Shown: positions 25,380 through 34,444 of the stretch, piece after piece
Layout: each line of letters starts with the position of its first letter
Numbering within the stretch: the first letter of the stretch is position 1
Origin: VRUE01 sp963774405
GTDB taxonomy: Bacteria; Actinomycetota; Thermoleophilia; Solirubrobacterales; 70-9
Length of the DNA stretch: 64,000 nt
Assembly (NCBI GenBank): GCA_963774405.1
Contig: CAVZEV010000009.1
Coordinates: 194,888-258,887, forward strand
Direction of reading: 5' to 3'
The notes under the pieces: generated by a model
Told to the model about the DNA's origin: nothing
The model's input: the letters and a program-made list of their open reading frames with translations, nothing else
Database searches by the model: none
Made by a program: the position numbers and the translations under genes

Positions 25380-27527
25380 CTAGGAGCGCCCCTCGGCCAC
25401 CTGGGGGCCGCTCTCGACCTCGATCTCGGGCAGGACTCGCTTGAGCCAGTCCGGGCACCACCAGTTGCGACTGCCCAGCAGCTGCATCACGGCGGGGACG
25501 AGGACCATGCGGACCACGGTCGCGTCGAGGAAGATCGCCGCGGCGAGACCGATCCCGAAGAGCTTGAGGAAGACTTCGGGCGAGGCGACGAAGGCGAGGA
25601 AGACGACGACCATGATCGCCGCCGCCGCGGTGATCACGCGCGCGGTCTTGGCCAGGCCGTCGGCGACGGCGCGCCTGGTGTCGTGGTCCTTCAGGTACTC
25701 CTCGCGGATGCGCGAGACGAGGAAGACCTCGTAGTCCATCGAGAGGCCGAAGAGGATCGCGAACATCATCACCGGCATGAACGGGGCGATCGGCACTTCG
25801 TGGTCGATCCCGATCAGTTCGCCGACCGCGCCGCCCTTGGCGACCAGGGTCATCACGCCGTAGGCGGCGCTGACCGAGAGCAGGTTCATCACCGCCGCCT
25901 TGAGCGAGATCAGCGGTGAGTGGAAGGCGAAGAGCAGCAGTAGGAAGGAGAGCCCGACGACGCCGATGATGAAGAGCGGCATGCGGCCGGTGATGTATTC
26001 GCTCTGGTCCTCCAGAGCCGGCGTCACGCCGCCCAGCTTGGTCACCACGCCCGAACCTGCGAGCGCGCCGGGGATGACCGTGTGGCGCAGGTGGTCGACC
26101 AGGTCGCTCGTCGCCCCGTCCTGGGGGGAGGTGGTGGGGATCACGGTGAGGATCGCCGCCGTGTCCTGCGAGTTGAAGCGCGGCGTCGCGACGTAGGCGA
26201 CCCCCGGGTCTTCGCGCAGCTGCGTGGCCAGGCCGTTGACGGCCGAGCGCGCTCCGGGATCAGGCAGTTCGGCGGCGATCACCAGCGGGCCGTTGGCGCC
26301 GGGGCCGAAGCCCTCGCTGATCAGGTCGTAGGCCTGGCGGGTCATCGTGCCCGGCTTGTCGTTGCCGGCGTCGGGGAAGCCGAGCCGCATGCCCAGCGCC
26401 GGCGCGGCGAGGGCGAGCAGGACCGCGGTGGCGACGATCGCCGCCGTCCAGGGCCGCCGCTGCACGGCGTGGCTCCAGCGGGCGGCGGGGGAGTCGCTCG
26501 TCCCTTCCTTCTCCAGCCGGCGGCCGAGGAAGGGGATGCGGAGGCGGTCGACCTTCGGCCCGAGGTAGGAGAGCAGCGCCGGCAGCAGCGTGATCGAGGC
26601 CAGCATCACGACCAGCACGGCGAGCGAGGCCGAGATCGCCACCCCGTACATGTAGGGGAGGCCGGTGAGGAAGAGGCCGAGCACCGCGATCACCACGGTG
26701 CTGCCGGCGATCAACACGCTGCGGCCCGCGGTCGAGACCGCCTCGACGACGGCGTCGTGGCGGTCCTTGCCGGAGCGCATCGCCGCGCGAAAGCGGGTGA
26801 GGACGAGCAGCGAGTAATCGATGCCGACGCCGATCCCGATCAGGCCGGAGACCGCGGTCGTCCAGTTGGGCACGTCGATCACGTTGGCCAGCAGCGCGAT
26901 CAGGCCGCCGGAGGAGATCCCCAGACCGACCAGCGCGATCAGCAGCGGCAGGCCGGCGGCGACCAGCGAGCCGAAGGCGATCAGCAGCACGATCGCGGCG
27001 CCGAGGAAGCCGAGACCCTCGGGGCTGGTCTGTTCCTGGGCAGCGTAGATCGGTTCGCCGCCGAGCTCGATCTGCAGGCCGGCGCCGTCGTGGGCTTCGG
27101 CGGCGGCGATCAGCTCTTCGCCCTGTTCCCTCTTGATTTCCCAGCCGGGCACGTTGAGCGGCAGCGTCGTGGTCGCGATCGCGCCGTCTTCGGAGACGCG
27201 GATCGCGCCGCGCCGTTCGACGTGGTCGACCTTTTCAGCCTGGGCGAAGAAGGCGTTCATGCGCCGCTTGGTGGCCGGGTTGTCGACGCCCTTCGGGTCC
27301 TTCCAGACGACGTAGATTTCCTGGCCCGAGTAGCCCTTGAACTCGCGCTTGGTCAGTTCGCTCGACGCCTTGGACTCCGAGCCGGGCGTGTTGTAGTCGG
27401 CGTGGTACTCGCCGGCGAGCGAGGAGCCGAGGCCGATCAGGACGACGGTGGCGGCGATCCAGGCGAGGACCATGCGGCCGCGGCGGCGGTAGGCGATGTC
27501 AGCGAGGCGGGCGAGACGGCGGGTCAT
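25380..27527 (-). CDS. MMPL/RND-family membrane transporter
   Basis: A 715-residue protein with the RND-like two-fold layout: a first helix (MVLAWIAATVVLIGLGSSLA), a large outer loop, helices 2-6 with GIGVGIDYSLLVLTRFR, a second outer loop and a second helix set with FGLSMDYEVFLVSRIREEYL. The GxDYS and SMDYEVFL motifs are the proton-relay type elements of MmpL proteins. It exports lipids or drugs using the proton gradient. It is divergent from a MarR regulator across 99 bp, so that regulator probably controls it. Confidence 0.92.
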   Translation of the reverse strand: MTRRLARLADIAYRRRGRMVLAWIAATVVLIGLGSSLAGEYHADYNTPGSESKASSELTKREFKGYSGQEIYVVWKDPKGVDNPATKRRMNAFFAQAEKVDHVERRGAIRVSEDGAIATTTLPLNVPGWEIKREQGEELIAAAEAHDGAGLQIELGGEPIYAAQEQTSPEGLGFLGAAIVLLIAFGSLVAAGLPLLIALVGLGISSGGLIALLANVIDVPNWTTAVSGLIGIGVGIDYSLLVLTRFRAAMRSGKDRHDAVVEAVSTAGRSVLIAGSTVVIAVLGLFLTGLPYMYGVAISASLAVLVVMLASITLLPALLSYLGPKVDRLRIPFLGRRLEKEGTSDSPAARWSHAVQRRPWTAAIVATAVLLALAAPALGMRLGFPDAGNDKPGTMTRQAYDLISEGFGPGANGPLVIAAELPDPGARSAVNGLATQLREDPGVAYVATPRFNSQDTAAILTVIPTTSPQDGATSDLVDHLRHTVIPGALAGSGVVTKLGGVTPALEDQSEYITGRMPLFIIGVVGLSFLLLLFAFHSPLISLKAAVMNLLSVSAAYGVMTLVAKGGAVGELIGIDHEVPIAPFMPVMMFAILFGLSMDYEVFLVSRIREEYLKDHDTRRAVADGLAKTARVITAAAAIMVVVFLAFVASPEVFLKLFGIGLAAAIFLDATVVRMVLVPAVMQLLGSRNWWCPDWLKRVLPEIEVESGPQVAEGRS

Positions 27528-27555
27528 TCAGGCGGTCCTTTCTCTCGAAAATTCC

Positions 27556-27586
27556 GTTGCAACATAGAAAGGTTTCAAGGAGAAAC
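27556..27586. promoter_or_regulatory. Inverted repeats between mmpL-like and marR-like genes
   Basis: GTTGCAAC (27556-27563) is an 8-bp palindrome, and GTTTC (27572-27576) with GAAAC (27582-27586) forms a second inverted repeat. Both lie in the 99-bp divergent intergenic region and are candidate MarR sites. Confidence 0.4.
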
Positions 27587-27626
27587 GATTCTTAGCAGAA
27601 AGCAAGGCGCTAGGCTTGGCGATCTT

Positions 27627-28130
27627 GTGAGCAGCGATCCGATCGCGGGGGACGCGGCGCCCTCGACACTAGCTTTTCTCCTCTCCCAGGTCGGGACCTA
27701 TGCGGCGCGCCAGTTCTCCGAGCGGATCGGCGAGCTCGGTCTGCACCCGGCCCTGTTCCGCGTCCTCAACCTGGTCGACGCCGCCGAGGGCCACTCCCAG
27801 CAGGCGATCGGCGAGGCGATCGAGGTGCCGGCGAGCCGCATGGTCGGCCTCGTCGACGAGCTCGAGCAGCTCGGCCTGGTCGAGCGCCGGCCGCACCCGA
27901 CCGACCGCCGCGTCCGCACTCTCTACCTCACCGCCAAGGGCCGCAGGACGCTCGAGCGCGGCCGCGAGATCGCCAAGGCCCACGAGCGCGACCTGACCAA
28001 AGGCATGCCCGCCGCCGACCGCAAGCGCCTCACCGAGTACCTGCAGAAGATCGTCGACGAGCAGACGATCGGGCGGGGGATTCACCCCGGGATGAGCGGC
28101 GCGCACGCGGGCAAGTCGCCCCCTGCTTAA
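27627..28130 (+). CDS. MarR-family transcriptional regulator
   Basis: From GTG 27627 the protein has 167 residues: a helical N-terminus (LLSQVGTYAARQFSERIGEL), recognition region (HSQQAIGEAIEVPASRMVGL), LVERRPHPTDRRVRTLYLTA (the winged loop with the DRR motif of MarR) and a helical dimer C-terminus. The much longer open frame upstream is antisense to the exporter gene and is rejected. It likely represses the divergent MMPL transporter in response to a small toxic compound. The stop is 12 bp before the next gene. Confidence 0.9.
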   Translation: MSSDPIAGDAAPSTLAFLLSQVGTYAARQFSERIGELGLHPALFRVLNLVDAAEGHSQQAIGEAIEVPASRMVGLVDELEQLGLVERRPHPTDRRVRTLYLTAKGRRTLERGREIAKAHERDLTKGMPAADRKRLTEYLQKIVDEQTIGRGIHPGMSGAHAGKSPPA

Positions 28131-28142
28131 CTTGACGGGATC

Positions 28143-29402
28143 GTGAGGGGCGGGGGAAAGCGGTACGCGGCAGGGCGGGTCGGTGCGACGCTGGTCGCTC
28201 TGCTCGTATGCGGCGCCTGCGCGCTGCTCGGGCCGCGACCGGCGGCCGCCGCGATCTACTGGGGCTCCAGCGACTCGGTTGCCGCCGCCAACCTCGACGG
28301 CAGCGCTCTGCACTGGAGCTTGCCCAACGGCGCCAACCCGCCCGAATACCTCGCGCTCGGCGTCTGCGGGGTGGCGGTTGACGGCTCGCACCTCTTCTGG
28401 AAGAGCCAGGTCGACGGCTCCATACACCGTGCCGGCCTCGACGGCACCGACCCGCAGACGCTCGTCGCCCGCAGCGAAAAGAACCCCCGCTGTGGCCTCG
28501 CGGTGGACGCCTCCTACCTCTACTGGACGGCCGAAGGCGGCAGCTCGATTGCCCGCTCCAACCTCGACGGAGGGGAAGTCGAACCGAACTTCATCACCGG
28601 CACCGCATACGCCTGCGGCGTCGCCGTCGGCAACGGCCACCTCTACTGGTCGGACCTCGGCCACGGCACGATCGGGCGGTCGCGGCTCGACGGCAGCGGG
28701 CTGGAACCGCAGCTGATCGCGGAACCGATCGATCCTTGCGGCGTCGCCGTCGACGGCGGCCATCTCTACTGGGCCGACATCATTGCGGACTCGATCGGGC
28801 GCGCCAACCTCGACGGGACCGAACCGAGCAAGGGCTTCATCGCCGGCGCCGGGGAACCATGTGGGCTTGCCGTCGACTCCGGGCACGTCTACTGGTCGAA
28901 CGGATACCTGGGCGAAGGAGGTCTCGGGCGCGCCAACCTCGACGGCAGGGAAGCCGACCCGCATTTCCTCTCCGTTGGCACGGTCACCTGCGGCGTCGCG
29001 GTCGATGGACGCGTCCTCGCTCCGCCCTCGAGCGCCTTCTCGATCGATCGCGTCTTCCACAACCGCAGGCACGGCACGCTGACGATCGCGGTCACCGTGC
29101 CCAGCGGCGGCGAAATCGGCCTGCGCGGGCGCGGCATCCTCTGGCGCCGGCTCGGGGTGCCGGCCTACGAACGGGGCCTGGTGTCAGGGGCGGGAACGAC
29201 CTACCTGCGCCTCTCCCTGGGCAAGGGCTACGCGCGGCGCAAGCGGTTCAGGCGCAACGGCACCGTGCGCGGGCGCTTCGCCATCTCCTTCCGGATCCAC
29301 CCGATCGACGCCACGGTCTGGCAGCCCGCGGAACTGACCAGCACGCAGACGCCCGGCGTCACCTTCTCGGTGCGCAGGCCGCGACATCGCCGCGGCCGCT
29401 GA
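28143..29402 (+). CDS. Secreted YWTD-type beta-propeller protein
   Basis: A 419-residue protein with a signal peptide (VGATLVALLVCGACALLG). At least six repeats follow, each built as CGVAVDGxHLYW..xxGxIxRANLDGT and about 45 residues apart, for example LYWSDLGHGTIGRSRLDGSG. This is the blade pattern of six-bladed LDL-receptor-type propellers. The last 130 residues form a separate basic beta domain (GTLTIAVTVPSGGEIGLRGR) ending in an Arg-rich tail. A binding or adhesion role outside the cell is likely; no catalytic residues are evident. Confidence 0.8.
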   Translation: MRGGGKRYAAGRVGATLVALLVCGACALLGPRPAAAAIYWGSSDSVAAANLDGSALHWSLPNGANPPEYLALGVCGVAVDGSHLFWKSQVDGSIHRAGLDGTDPQTLVARSEKNPRCGLAVDASYLYWTAEGGSSIARSNLDGGEVEPNFITGTAYACGVAVGNGHLYWSDLGHGTIGRSRLDGSGLEPQLIAEPIDPCGVAVDGGHLYWADIIADSIGRANLDGTEPSKGFIAGAGEPCGLAVDSGHVYWSNGYLGEGGLGRANLDGREADPHFLSVGTVTCGVAVDGRVLAPPSSAFSIDRVFHNRRHGTLTIAVTVPSGGEIGLRGRGILWRRLGVPAYERGLVSGAGTTYLRLSLGKGYARRKRFRRNGTVRGRFAISFRIHPIDATVWQPAELTSTQTPGVTFSVRRPRHRRGR

Positions 29403-29410
29403 TCTGTCGC

Positions 29411-30166
29411 TCAGCGCCGCTCTTCGCGGAACATCCTCAGCGCGTGGGCGCCGGCCGGGTGGGCGCGGTGCTCGTGGACGGTGGCGGCCATCGCCGGCGG
29501 CAGCTCGTCCGGTTGGGGCAGCGGCACGCCGTACTCGGGTGGCATCAGCATCGGCGCGGCCAGCGAGGCGAAGGTGAGGTCGGCGGCGCTGAAGCGCTCG
29601 CCGCAGAGGTAGGGCCGGCCGTCGGCCAGGCGCTCGGCGACGGCGTCGAAGGTCGCGCGCACTGTGAGCTCTGAGCGCGCGGCGGTCTCCGGGGTGACGT
29701 CGAGGTAGCGATCGATGATGCGGGCCGCCACCGGGTAGGCGAGGGGCAGCGCCCGGCGTTGCCAGGCGGGAACGCCGGTGCAGCCGTACCTGACGGCGAT
29801 GTCGCGGTGCCCACGCAGGGCGTTGTACATCCAGCGCCGTCCCTCGGGCCCGAGGTGCGCGTCGAAGTCGCGCTGCAGCGCCCGGACCTCGGCGGCTGCT
29901 GCCGGGTCGTCGGGGAAGAGGCCGCGCCCGGGCGGCGCCGCGGCGTCGGCCTGCTCGAGGATGTCGGTCGAGTCGACGAAGACGCGATCGGCCCAGACCA
30001 GCACGGGCGCGGTTTTGTTGCCGCCGGCGCGGTTGACCGGGATCCAGTGGAGCACCTGGAGGTGCGCCCGCTCCTCGTAGCCGATCCCCGCCCGGTCGAG
30101 CGCCCAGCGCGCCTTCTCGCAGTAGTGGCTGATCGGGATCGTGATCAGAACCGGCCTCTCACTCAT
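29411..30166 (-). CDS. Glutathione S-transferase-family protein
   Basis: ATG 30166 gives a 251-residue protein. The thioredoxin-like N-terminal domain has ITIPISHYCEKARWALDRAG, the SxYC..KAR active-site pattern of bacterial GSTs, then NKTAPVLVW (cis-Pro) and DSTDILEQAD. The C-terminal half is helical with PYLCGERFSAADLTFASLAA, the GST-C motif. Actinobacteria generally lack glutathione, so the real thiol or substrate may differ. Upstream in-frame extension to 30658 is antisense to UppP and is rejected. Confidence 0.85.
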   Translation of the reverse strand: MSERPVLITIPISHYCEKARWALDRAGIGYEERAHLQVLHWIPVNRAGGNKTAPVLVWADRVFVDSTDILEQADAAAPPGRGLFPDDPAAAAEVRALQRDFDAHLGPEGRRWMYNALRGHRDIAVRYGCTGVPAWQRRALPLAYPVAARIIDRYLDVTPETAARSELTVRATFDAVAERLADGRPYLCGERFSAADLTFASLAAPMLMPPEYGVPLPQPDELPPAMAATVHEHRAHPAGAHALRMFREERR

Positions 30167-30282
30167 GGCAACAGTGTGCCTGTCCGGGCGACGCCGCCCT
30201 CGGCGCCCTCCGGCCAGAGCCAGGGCTAACGCCTGCAAATTCTCATCTTTTCTTAAGCCTGGGCACCGATGATCGCCGCCGC

Positions 30283-31155
30283 GTGCACCCGATCTCCTAC
30301 CTGCAAGCGATCGTCCTCGGGCTGATCCAGGGCATCGCAGAGCCCTTCCCGATCTCCAGTCTCGGCCACGCCGTGATCGTGCCGAAGGTCTTCGGCTGGA
30401 ACATCCACCAGAACGACGACTACTTCCTCGCCTTCCTCGTCGCCACCCACTGCGCCACGGCGCTGGTCCTCTTCTTCTTCTTCCTCGAGGACTGGAAGCG
30501 GATCTTCCGCGGGCTCGGGCGCTCGCTGCGCGACCGCGGCAAGATCGCCGCCGATGACACCGACGCCCGGCTCGGCTGGCTGTTGGTGATCGGCACGGTC
30601 CCGGCCGGCATCCTCGGCCTGGCGCTCGAGCACCCGCTGCGCACCCTGTTTGCCTCACCGCAGTCGGCGGCGATCTTCCTCACCCTCAACGGCGTCCTGC
30701 TGCTCGCCTTCGAGAGCCTGCGCAAGCGACGGCCCGAAGCAGGCGACGGCGAGGGCGACTCGGACCCGCGCATCGCCAAGCGGATGAGCTTCCGCCAGGC
30801 GGCCGCGATCGGCACCGCCCAGGCGGCCGCCCTGATCCCCGGCATCTCGCGCTCGGGCGTCACCATGGGCGGCGGGTTGATCGTCGGCCTCTCCAACGAG
30901 GATGCCGCCCGCTTCGCCTTCCTGCTGGCCACCCCGATCATCGCCGCCGCCGGCTTCCTCAAGCTGCCCGAACTGCTCGGCTCGGCCGGCGACGGGGTCC
31001 GCGGCCAGGCGCTCGTCGGCGCCCTCGCGGCGGCGCTGACCACCTACTTCGCGGTCAAGTTCCTGCTCCGCTTCTTCCAGACCAACCGCCTCACCCCGTT
31101 CGGCATCTACTGCATCGCCGCCGGCCTGATCTGCACCGTCGCCTTCTCCCTATGA
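30283..31155 (+). CDS. uppP: Undecaprenyl-diphosphatase
   Basis: A 290-residue polytopic membrane protein. LIQGIAEPFPISSLGHAVIV contains the catalytic glutamates and the PxSSxGH block, and ALIPGISRSGVTMGGGLIVG is the second family motif (PGxSRSG). It recycles undecaprenyl pyrophosphate to the monophosphate carrier for peptidoglycan synthesis, and gives bacitracin resistance when abundant. AEPFPISS differs from the usual TEFLPVSS but keeps the key Glu and Ser. GTG 30283 is the start. The stop overlaps the next gene by 4 bp. Confidence 0.93.
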   Translation: MHPISYLQAIVLGLIQGIAEPFPISSLGHAVIVPKVFGWNIHQNDDYFLAFLVATHCATALVLFFFFLEDWKRIFRGLGRSLRDRGKIAADDTDARLGWLLVIGTVPAGILGLALEHPLRTLFASPQSAAIFLTLNGVLLLAFESLRKRRPEAGDGEGDSDPRIAKRMSFRQAAAIGTAQAAALIPGISRSGVTMGGGLIVGLSNEDAARFAFLLATPIIAAAGFLKLPELLGSAGDGVRGQALVGALAAALTTYFAVKFLLRFFQTNRLTPFGIYCIAAGLICTVAFSL

Positions 31156-32005
31156 GGATCGACCTGGGCGCGGCCGGGCGCCGCCACACCCTCTCCAAGG
31201 TGCCCGAGGTAACCGCCTTCTTTTGGATCGTCAAGGCGCTGACCACGGCGATGGGCGAGTCGACCTCGGACTTCCTCGTCCACAGCCTCGTGCCCGAGAT
31301 CGCCGTCGTCCTCGGCGGCATCGCCTTCGTCATCGCTCTCTATATCCAGTTCAGCAAGGACCGCTACGTGCCCTGGGCCTACTGGCTGGCGGTGGCTATG
31401 GTCGGGGTCTTCGGCACGATGGCCGCCGACGTCCTCCACGTCGGCCTCGGCGTCCCCTACATCGCCTCGACGGTCTTCTACGCGATCGTGCTCGCCGTGG
31501 TCTTCCGCGCCTGGTACTTAGCGAGGGCACGCTCTCGATCCACAGCATCACCACGCCGCGCCGCGAGCTCTTCTACTGGGCCGCGGTGCTCGCCACCTTC
31601 GCCCTCGGCACCGCCGCCGGCGACCTCACCGCGGTCAGCTTCGGCCTCGGCTACTTCGGCTCGATCCTCTTCTTCGGCGCGATCATGGCGATCCCGGCGC
31701 TCGGCTGGTTCCGCTTCGGCATGAACTCGATCCTCGCCTTCTGGTTCGCCTACGTCGTCACCCGCCCGGTCGGCGCCTCGGTCGCCGACTGGCTCGCCGT
31801 CTCTTCGGCCCGCGGCGGCCTCGCCCTCGGCACCGGCCCGGTCAGCCTCGCCCTCGCCGCCGCGATTGCCGGCTTCGTCTACTACCTGGCCAGAACCGGC
31901 CTGGACACGCCGGCCGACCAGGGCGCATTCGAAGCCCCCGACGCCGCGCACGAGCGGCTCGGGATGGCGCTCGGCGGTCGCGAAGAGGCGACCGAACAGG
32001 CCTGA
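31152..32005 (+). CDS. COG4705/DUF347-type polytopic membrane protein, one frameshift
   Basis: ATG 31152 overlaps the uppP stop. TAFFWIVKALTTAMGESTSD carries the TK/xxTxxxGExxSD signature of this family, with a second copy-like element (LGTAAGDLTAVSFGLGYFGS). About eight membrane helices in total. The frames meet at 31515-31518, where one missing base would restore VFRAWYLSEGTLSIHSITTP. Function is not established; the family is often found in manganese- or metal-related or uncharacterised contexts. Translational coupling to uppP suggests an envelope role. Confidence 0.75.
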
Positions 32006-32028
32006 GGCCCCTTCCGTACGATCCGCGG

Positions 32029-33612
32029 GTGCAGATCGACGGGAGCACGCTGGAGCAACCGGCGCCGCCGCTGGAGGAGTTGCTGCGGGCGGGGCTGGCG
32101 GCGCGGCCCGACGAGGTCGCGCTGGTCTCGGCCGAGCGCTCGCTGAGCTGGCGCGAGCTCGAGGCGGAGAGCGCCCGGCTGGCCGGCGGCTACCGCGGGC
32201 TCGGCCTGGCGCCGGGCGACCGGCTGGCCTCGCTGATGCCGAACCGGATCGACCTCGTCGTCCACTACCTGGCCTGCTTCCGGGCGGGGCTGGTCGCGAC
32301 GCCGCTCAACTACCGCTACACCTTCCGCGAGATCGACCACGCGCTCGAGGTCAGCGGCGCCAGGGCGCTGCTCGCCCACGTCGAGCGGGACGAGGACGTG
32401 GCGCAGAGCCGGCTCGCCGGCGAGCTCGAGCTGGGCACGATCGCCTACGCCGACGGCGTGCAGGGCGGGGAGGAGGCCGGCCGGCCCAACGACTTCGCCA
32501 CCCTGCTCGCGCACGACCCGCTGCCGCCCGAGCCACCGCTCGACCCGGGCGAGCCGGCCGCGATCTTCTTCACCTCGGGCAGCACCGGCCCGGCCAAGGG
32601 GGTCACCCACAGCCGCGAATCGCTGCGCTGGATGATCGCCAGCGCCGCCGCCGCCTTCGAACTGGAGGAGGCCGATGCCTTCCTGCCCGGCTCCTCGATG
32701 TCGCACATCGGCTCCTTCCTCTGGGCGCTCAGCATGCTCTCGATCGGTGGTCGCGTCGTCGTCGCCCGCAGCACCGACAGCCACGAGCTGCTGCCGCTGC
32801 TGCGCGAGCACCAGCCGACCGTGATGGCGATGATCCCGGCGGCGCTGCTGGCGTTGGTCCGCGACCACGACCTGCAGCCCGGTGACCTCTCCTGCCTGCG
32901 CATCTGCCGCTCGGGCTCCGACAAGGTCTCGACCGAGCTGCTGCACGAGTTCGCCGCCGCCGCCGGCTTCCCGATCGTCGAGGGCTACGGCATGACCGAG
33001 GTCGGGCTGGCGACGCTCAACCCGCCCTCGGGCGTGGTCAAGCAGGGCTCGATCGGGCCGCCGATCGGCGGCTACAGCATCGCCCTGCGCGGCGAGGACG
33101 GCGGGCCGATCGCCGGCGAAGAGGTCGGCCGGATCTGGATCCGCACCCGCAGCCGCATGTCGGGGTACTGGCAGGCGCCCGAGGCGACCGCCGAGGTGGT
33201 GATCGACGAGTGGCTCGACTCCGGCGACCTCGCCCGCGCCGACGAGGACGGCTACCTCTGGTTCTTCGGCCGCAAGAAGCAGGTGATCGTCCACGACGGC
33301 TCCAACATCAGCCCGCTCGAGGTCGAGGCGGCGTTGGGCGAACACCCGGCGATCGACCTGGCCGGCGTCGTCGGCATCCACGACGAAGTCCACGGCGAGA
33401 ACGTGCGCGCCTACGTAACCCTGCGCGAGGGCGCCGAGCGCCCCTCCAGCGCCGATCTGATCGTCTTCTGCCGCGAACGCGTCGGCTACAAGGCGCCCGA
33501 GGAGATCCTCTTCCTCGAGCAGATGCCGCTCAACCCGACCGGCAAGATCGACCGCGTCGGCCTCAAGCGGATGGCCGAAGACCACCTGCACCCGCACGGC
33601 CTGCCTGACTGA
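32029..33612 (+). CDS. AMP-forming acyl-CoA synthetase/ligase
   Basis: A 527-residue adenylate-forming enzyme: AIFFTSGSTGPAKGVTHS (phosphate loop), VEGYGMTEVGLATLNPPSG (adenine contact), WLDSGDLARADEDGYLWFFG with RKKQ (hinge) and LNPTGKIDRVGLK with the catalytic Lys. It activates a carboxylic acid as the acyl-AMP, then makes the CoA thioester. It is convergent with the enoyl-CoA hydratase operon 52 bp downstream, so it belongs physically to the acyl-CoA catabolic cluster. Chain or aromatic preference is not evident. Confidence 0.92.
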   Translation: MQIDGSTLEQPAPPLEELLRAGLAARPDEVALVSAERSLSWRELEAESARLAGGYRGLGLAPGDRLASLMPNRIDLVVHYLACFRAGLVATPLNYRYTFREIDHALEVSGARALLAHVERDEDVAQSRLAGELELGTIAYADGVQGGEEAGRPNDFATLLAHDPLPPEPPLDPGEPAAIFFTSGSTGPAKGVTHSRESLRWMIASAAAAFELEEADAFLPGSSMSHIGSFLWALSMLSIGGRVVVARSTDSHELLPLLREHQPTVMAMIPAALLALVRDHDLQPGDLSCLRICRSGSDKVSTELLHEFAAAAGFPIVEGYGMTEVGLATLNPPSGVVKQGSIGPPIGGYSIALRGEDGGPIAGEEVGRIWIRTRSRMSGYWQAPEATAEVVIDEWLDSGDLARADEDGYLWFFGRKKQVIVHDGSNISPLEVEAALGEHPAIDLAGVVGIHDEVHGENVRAYVTLREGAERPSSADLIVFCRERVGYKAPEEILFLEQMPLNPTGKIDRVGLKRMAEDHLHPHGLPD

Positions 33613-33664
33613 GCCCGTCCTCTGCCGAGTGGACAGTTGACCCACGTATACGGTGGCAAAGGGT

Positions 33665-34444
33665 TCAGCCGTCGAGCGGGGGGAAGTTCGGCGGGCGGCG
33701 CTCGACGAAGCTGTCGACGCCCTCGCGGAAGTCGGGGCGCTCGAAGGACTGCTCCATGTACTCGACCGCGGCGGCATCGGCCTGGGCCGGGTCGCGGACG
33801 AGGTCGTCGTAGAGCTGGCGCTTGATCGTCGCCATCGAGGCGGGGGAGCTGAGCTCGGCGAGCTCACGCGCGTAAACGTGGGCGTCATCGGCGGCCTTGC
33901 CCGCCTCGGCAAGCCGGTCGACGACGCCGAGGCGCTCGGCCTCCTCGGCGAGGAAGGTGCGGCCGGAGAGCAGCAGGTCGAGCGCGGCGGAGGTGCCGGT
34001 CACCCGGGGCAGGACCCAGGAGAGGCCGTACTCGGCGATCAGGCCGCGGCGGGCGAAGGCCGTGGTCAGCTTCGCCCCGGCCGCCGCGAAGCGGATGTCG
34101 CACATCATCGCCATCACCAAGCCGAGCCCGGCGCAGGGGCCGTTGATCGCGGCGATCACGGGCTTGCGCAGGGAGCGCGGCAGGCTCTGCGGGCGCGGGT
34201 CCGGCTCGGCGGAGGAGCCGCTGCGCTCGACCTCCTGCAGGTACTCGAAATCCGCCCCGGCGCAGAAGCCGCGGCCCGCCCCGCTGACGACGATCGCTCT
34301 CGCCTCCGGGTCGGCGTCGGCCTCCTGCAGGCGGTCGAAGTAGGCGCGGCCGAGCTCGGGCGTCCAGGCGTTGAGCGAGTCGGGCCGGTTGAGGGTGACG
34401 TGCGCGACTCCCTCGCGGACCTCGTAGAGGACGGTCTCGCTCAC
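33665..34444 (-). CDS. Enoyl-CoA hydratase/isomerase family protein
   Basis: A 259-residue crotonase-fold protein. GRGFCAGADFEYLQEVE and INGPCAGLGLVMAMMCDIRF form the CoA pocket and oxyanion hole; RRGLIAEYGLSWVLPR includes a possible catalytic Glu. It hydrates or isomerises an acyl-CoA intermediate. Its start overlaps the stop of the upstream amidohydrolase gene (ATGA, 34441-34444), so they are translated together. This is the last gene of a minus-strand run that begins with the TetR gene near 40.7 kb. Confidence 0.92.
   Translation of the reverse strand: MSETVLYEVREGVAHVTLNRPDSLNAWTPELGRAYFDRLQEADADPEARAIVVSGAGRGFCAGADFEYLQEVERSGSSAEPDPRPQSLPRSLRKPVIAAINGPCAGLGLVMAMMCDIRFAAAGAKLTTAFARRGLIAEYGLSWVLPRVTGTSAALDLLLSGRTFLAEEAERLGVVDRLAEAGKAADDAHVYARELAELSSPASMATIKRQLYDDLVRDPAQADAAAVEYMEQSFERPDFREGVDSFVERRPPNFPPLDG

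Noticed and set aside
26082..27626. Upstream extension of the MarR gene to a 682-residue protein
   Set aside because: The extension is antisense to the MMPL gene and low complexity; MarR starts at GTG 27627.
31882..33912. A 676-codon frame antisense to the acyl-CoA ligase
   Set aside because: Low-complexity Arg/Asp/Ala-rich translation with no domain; shadow of the plus-strand gene.
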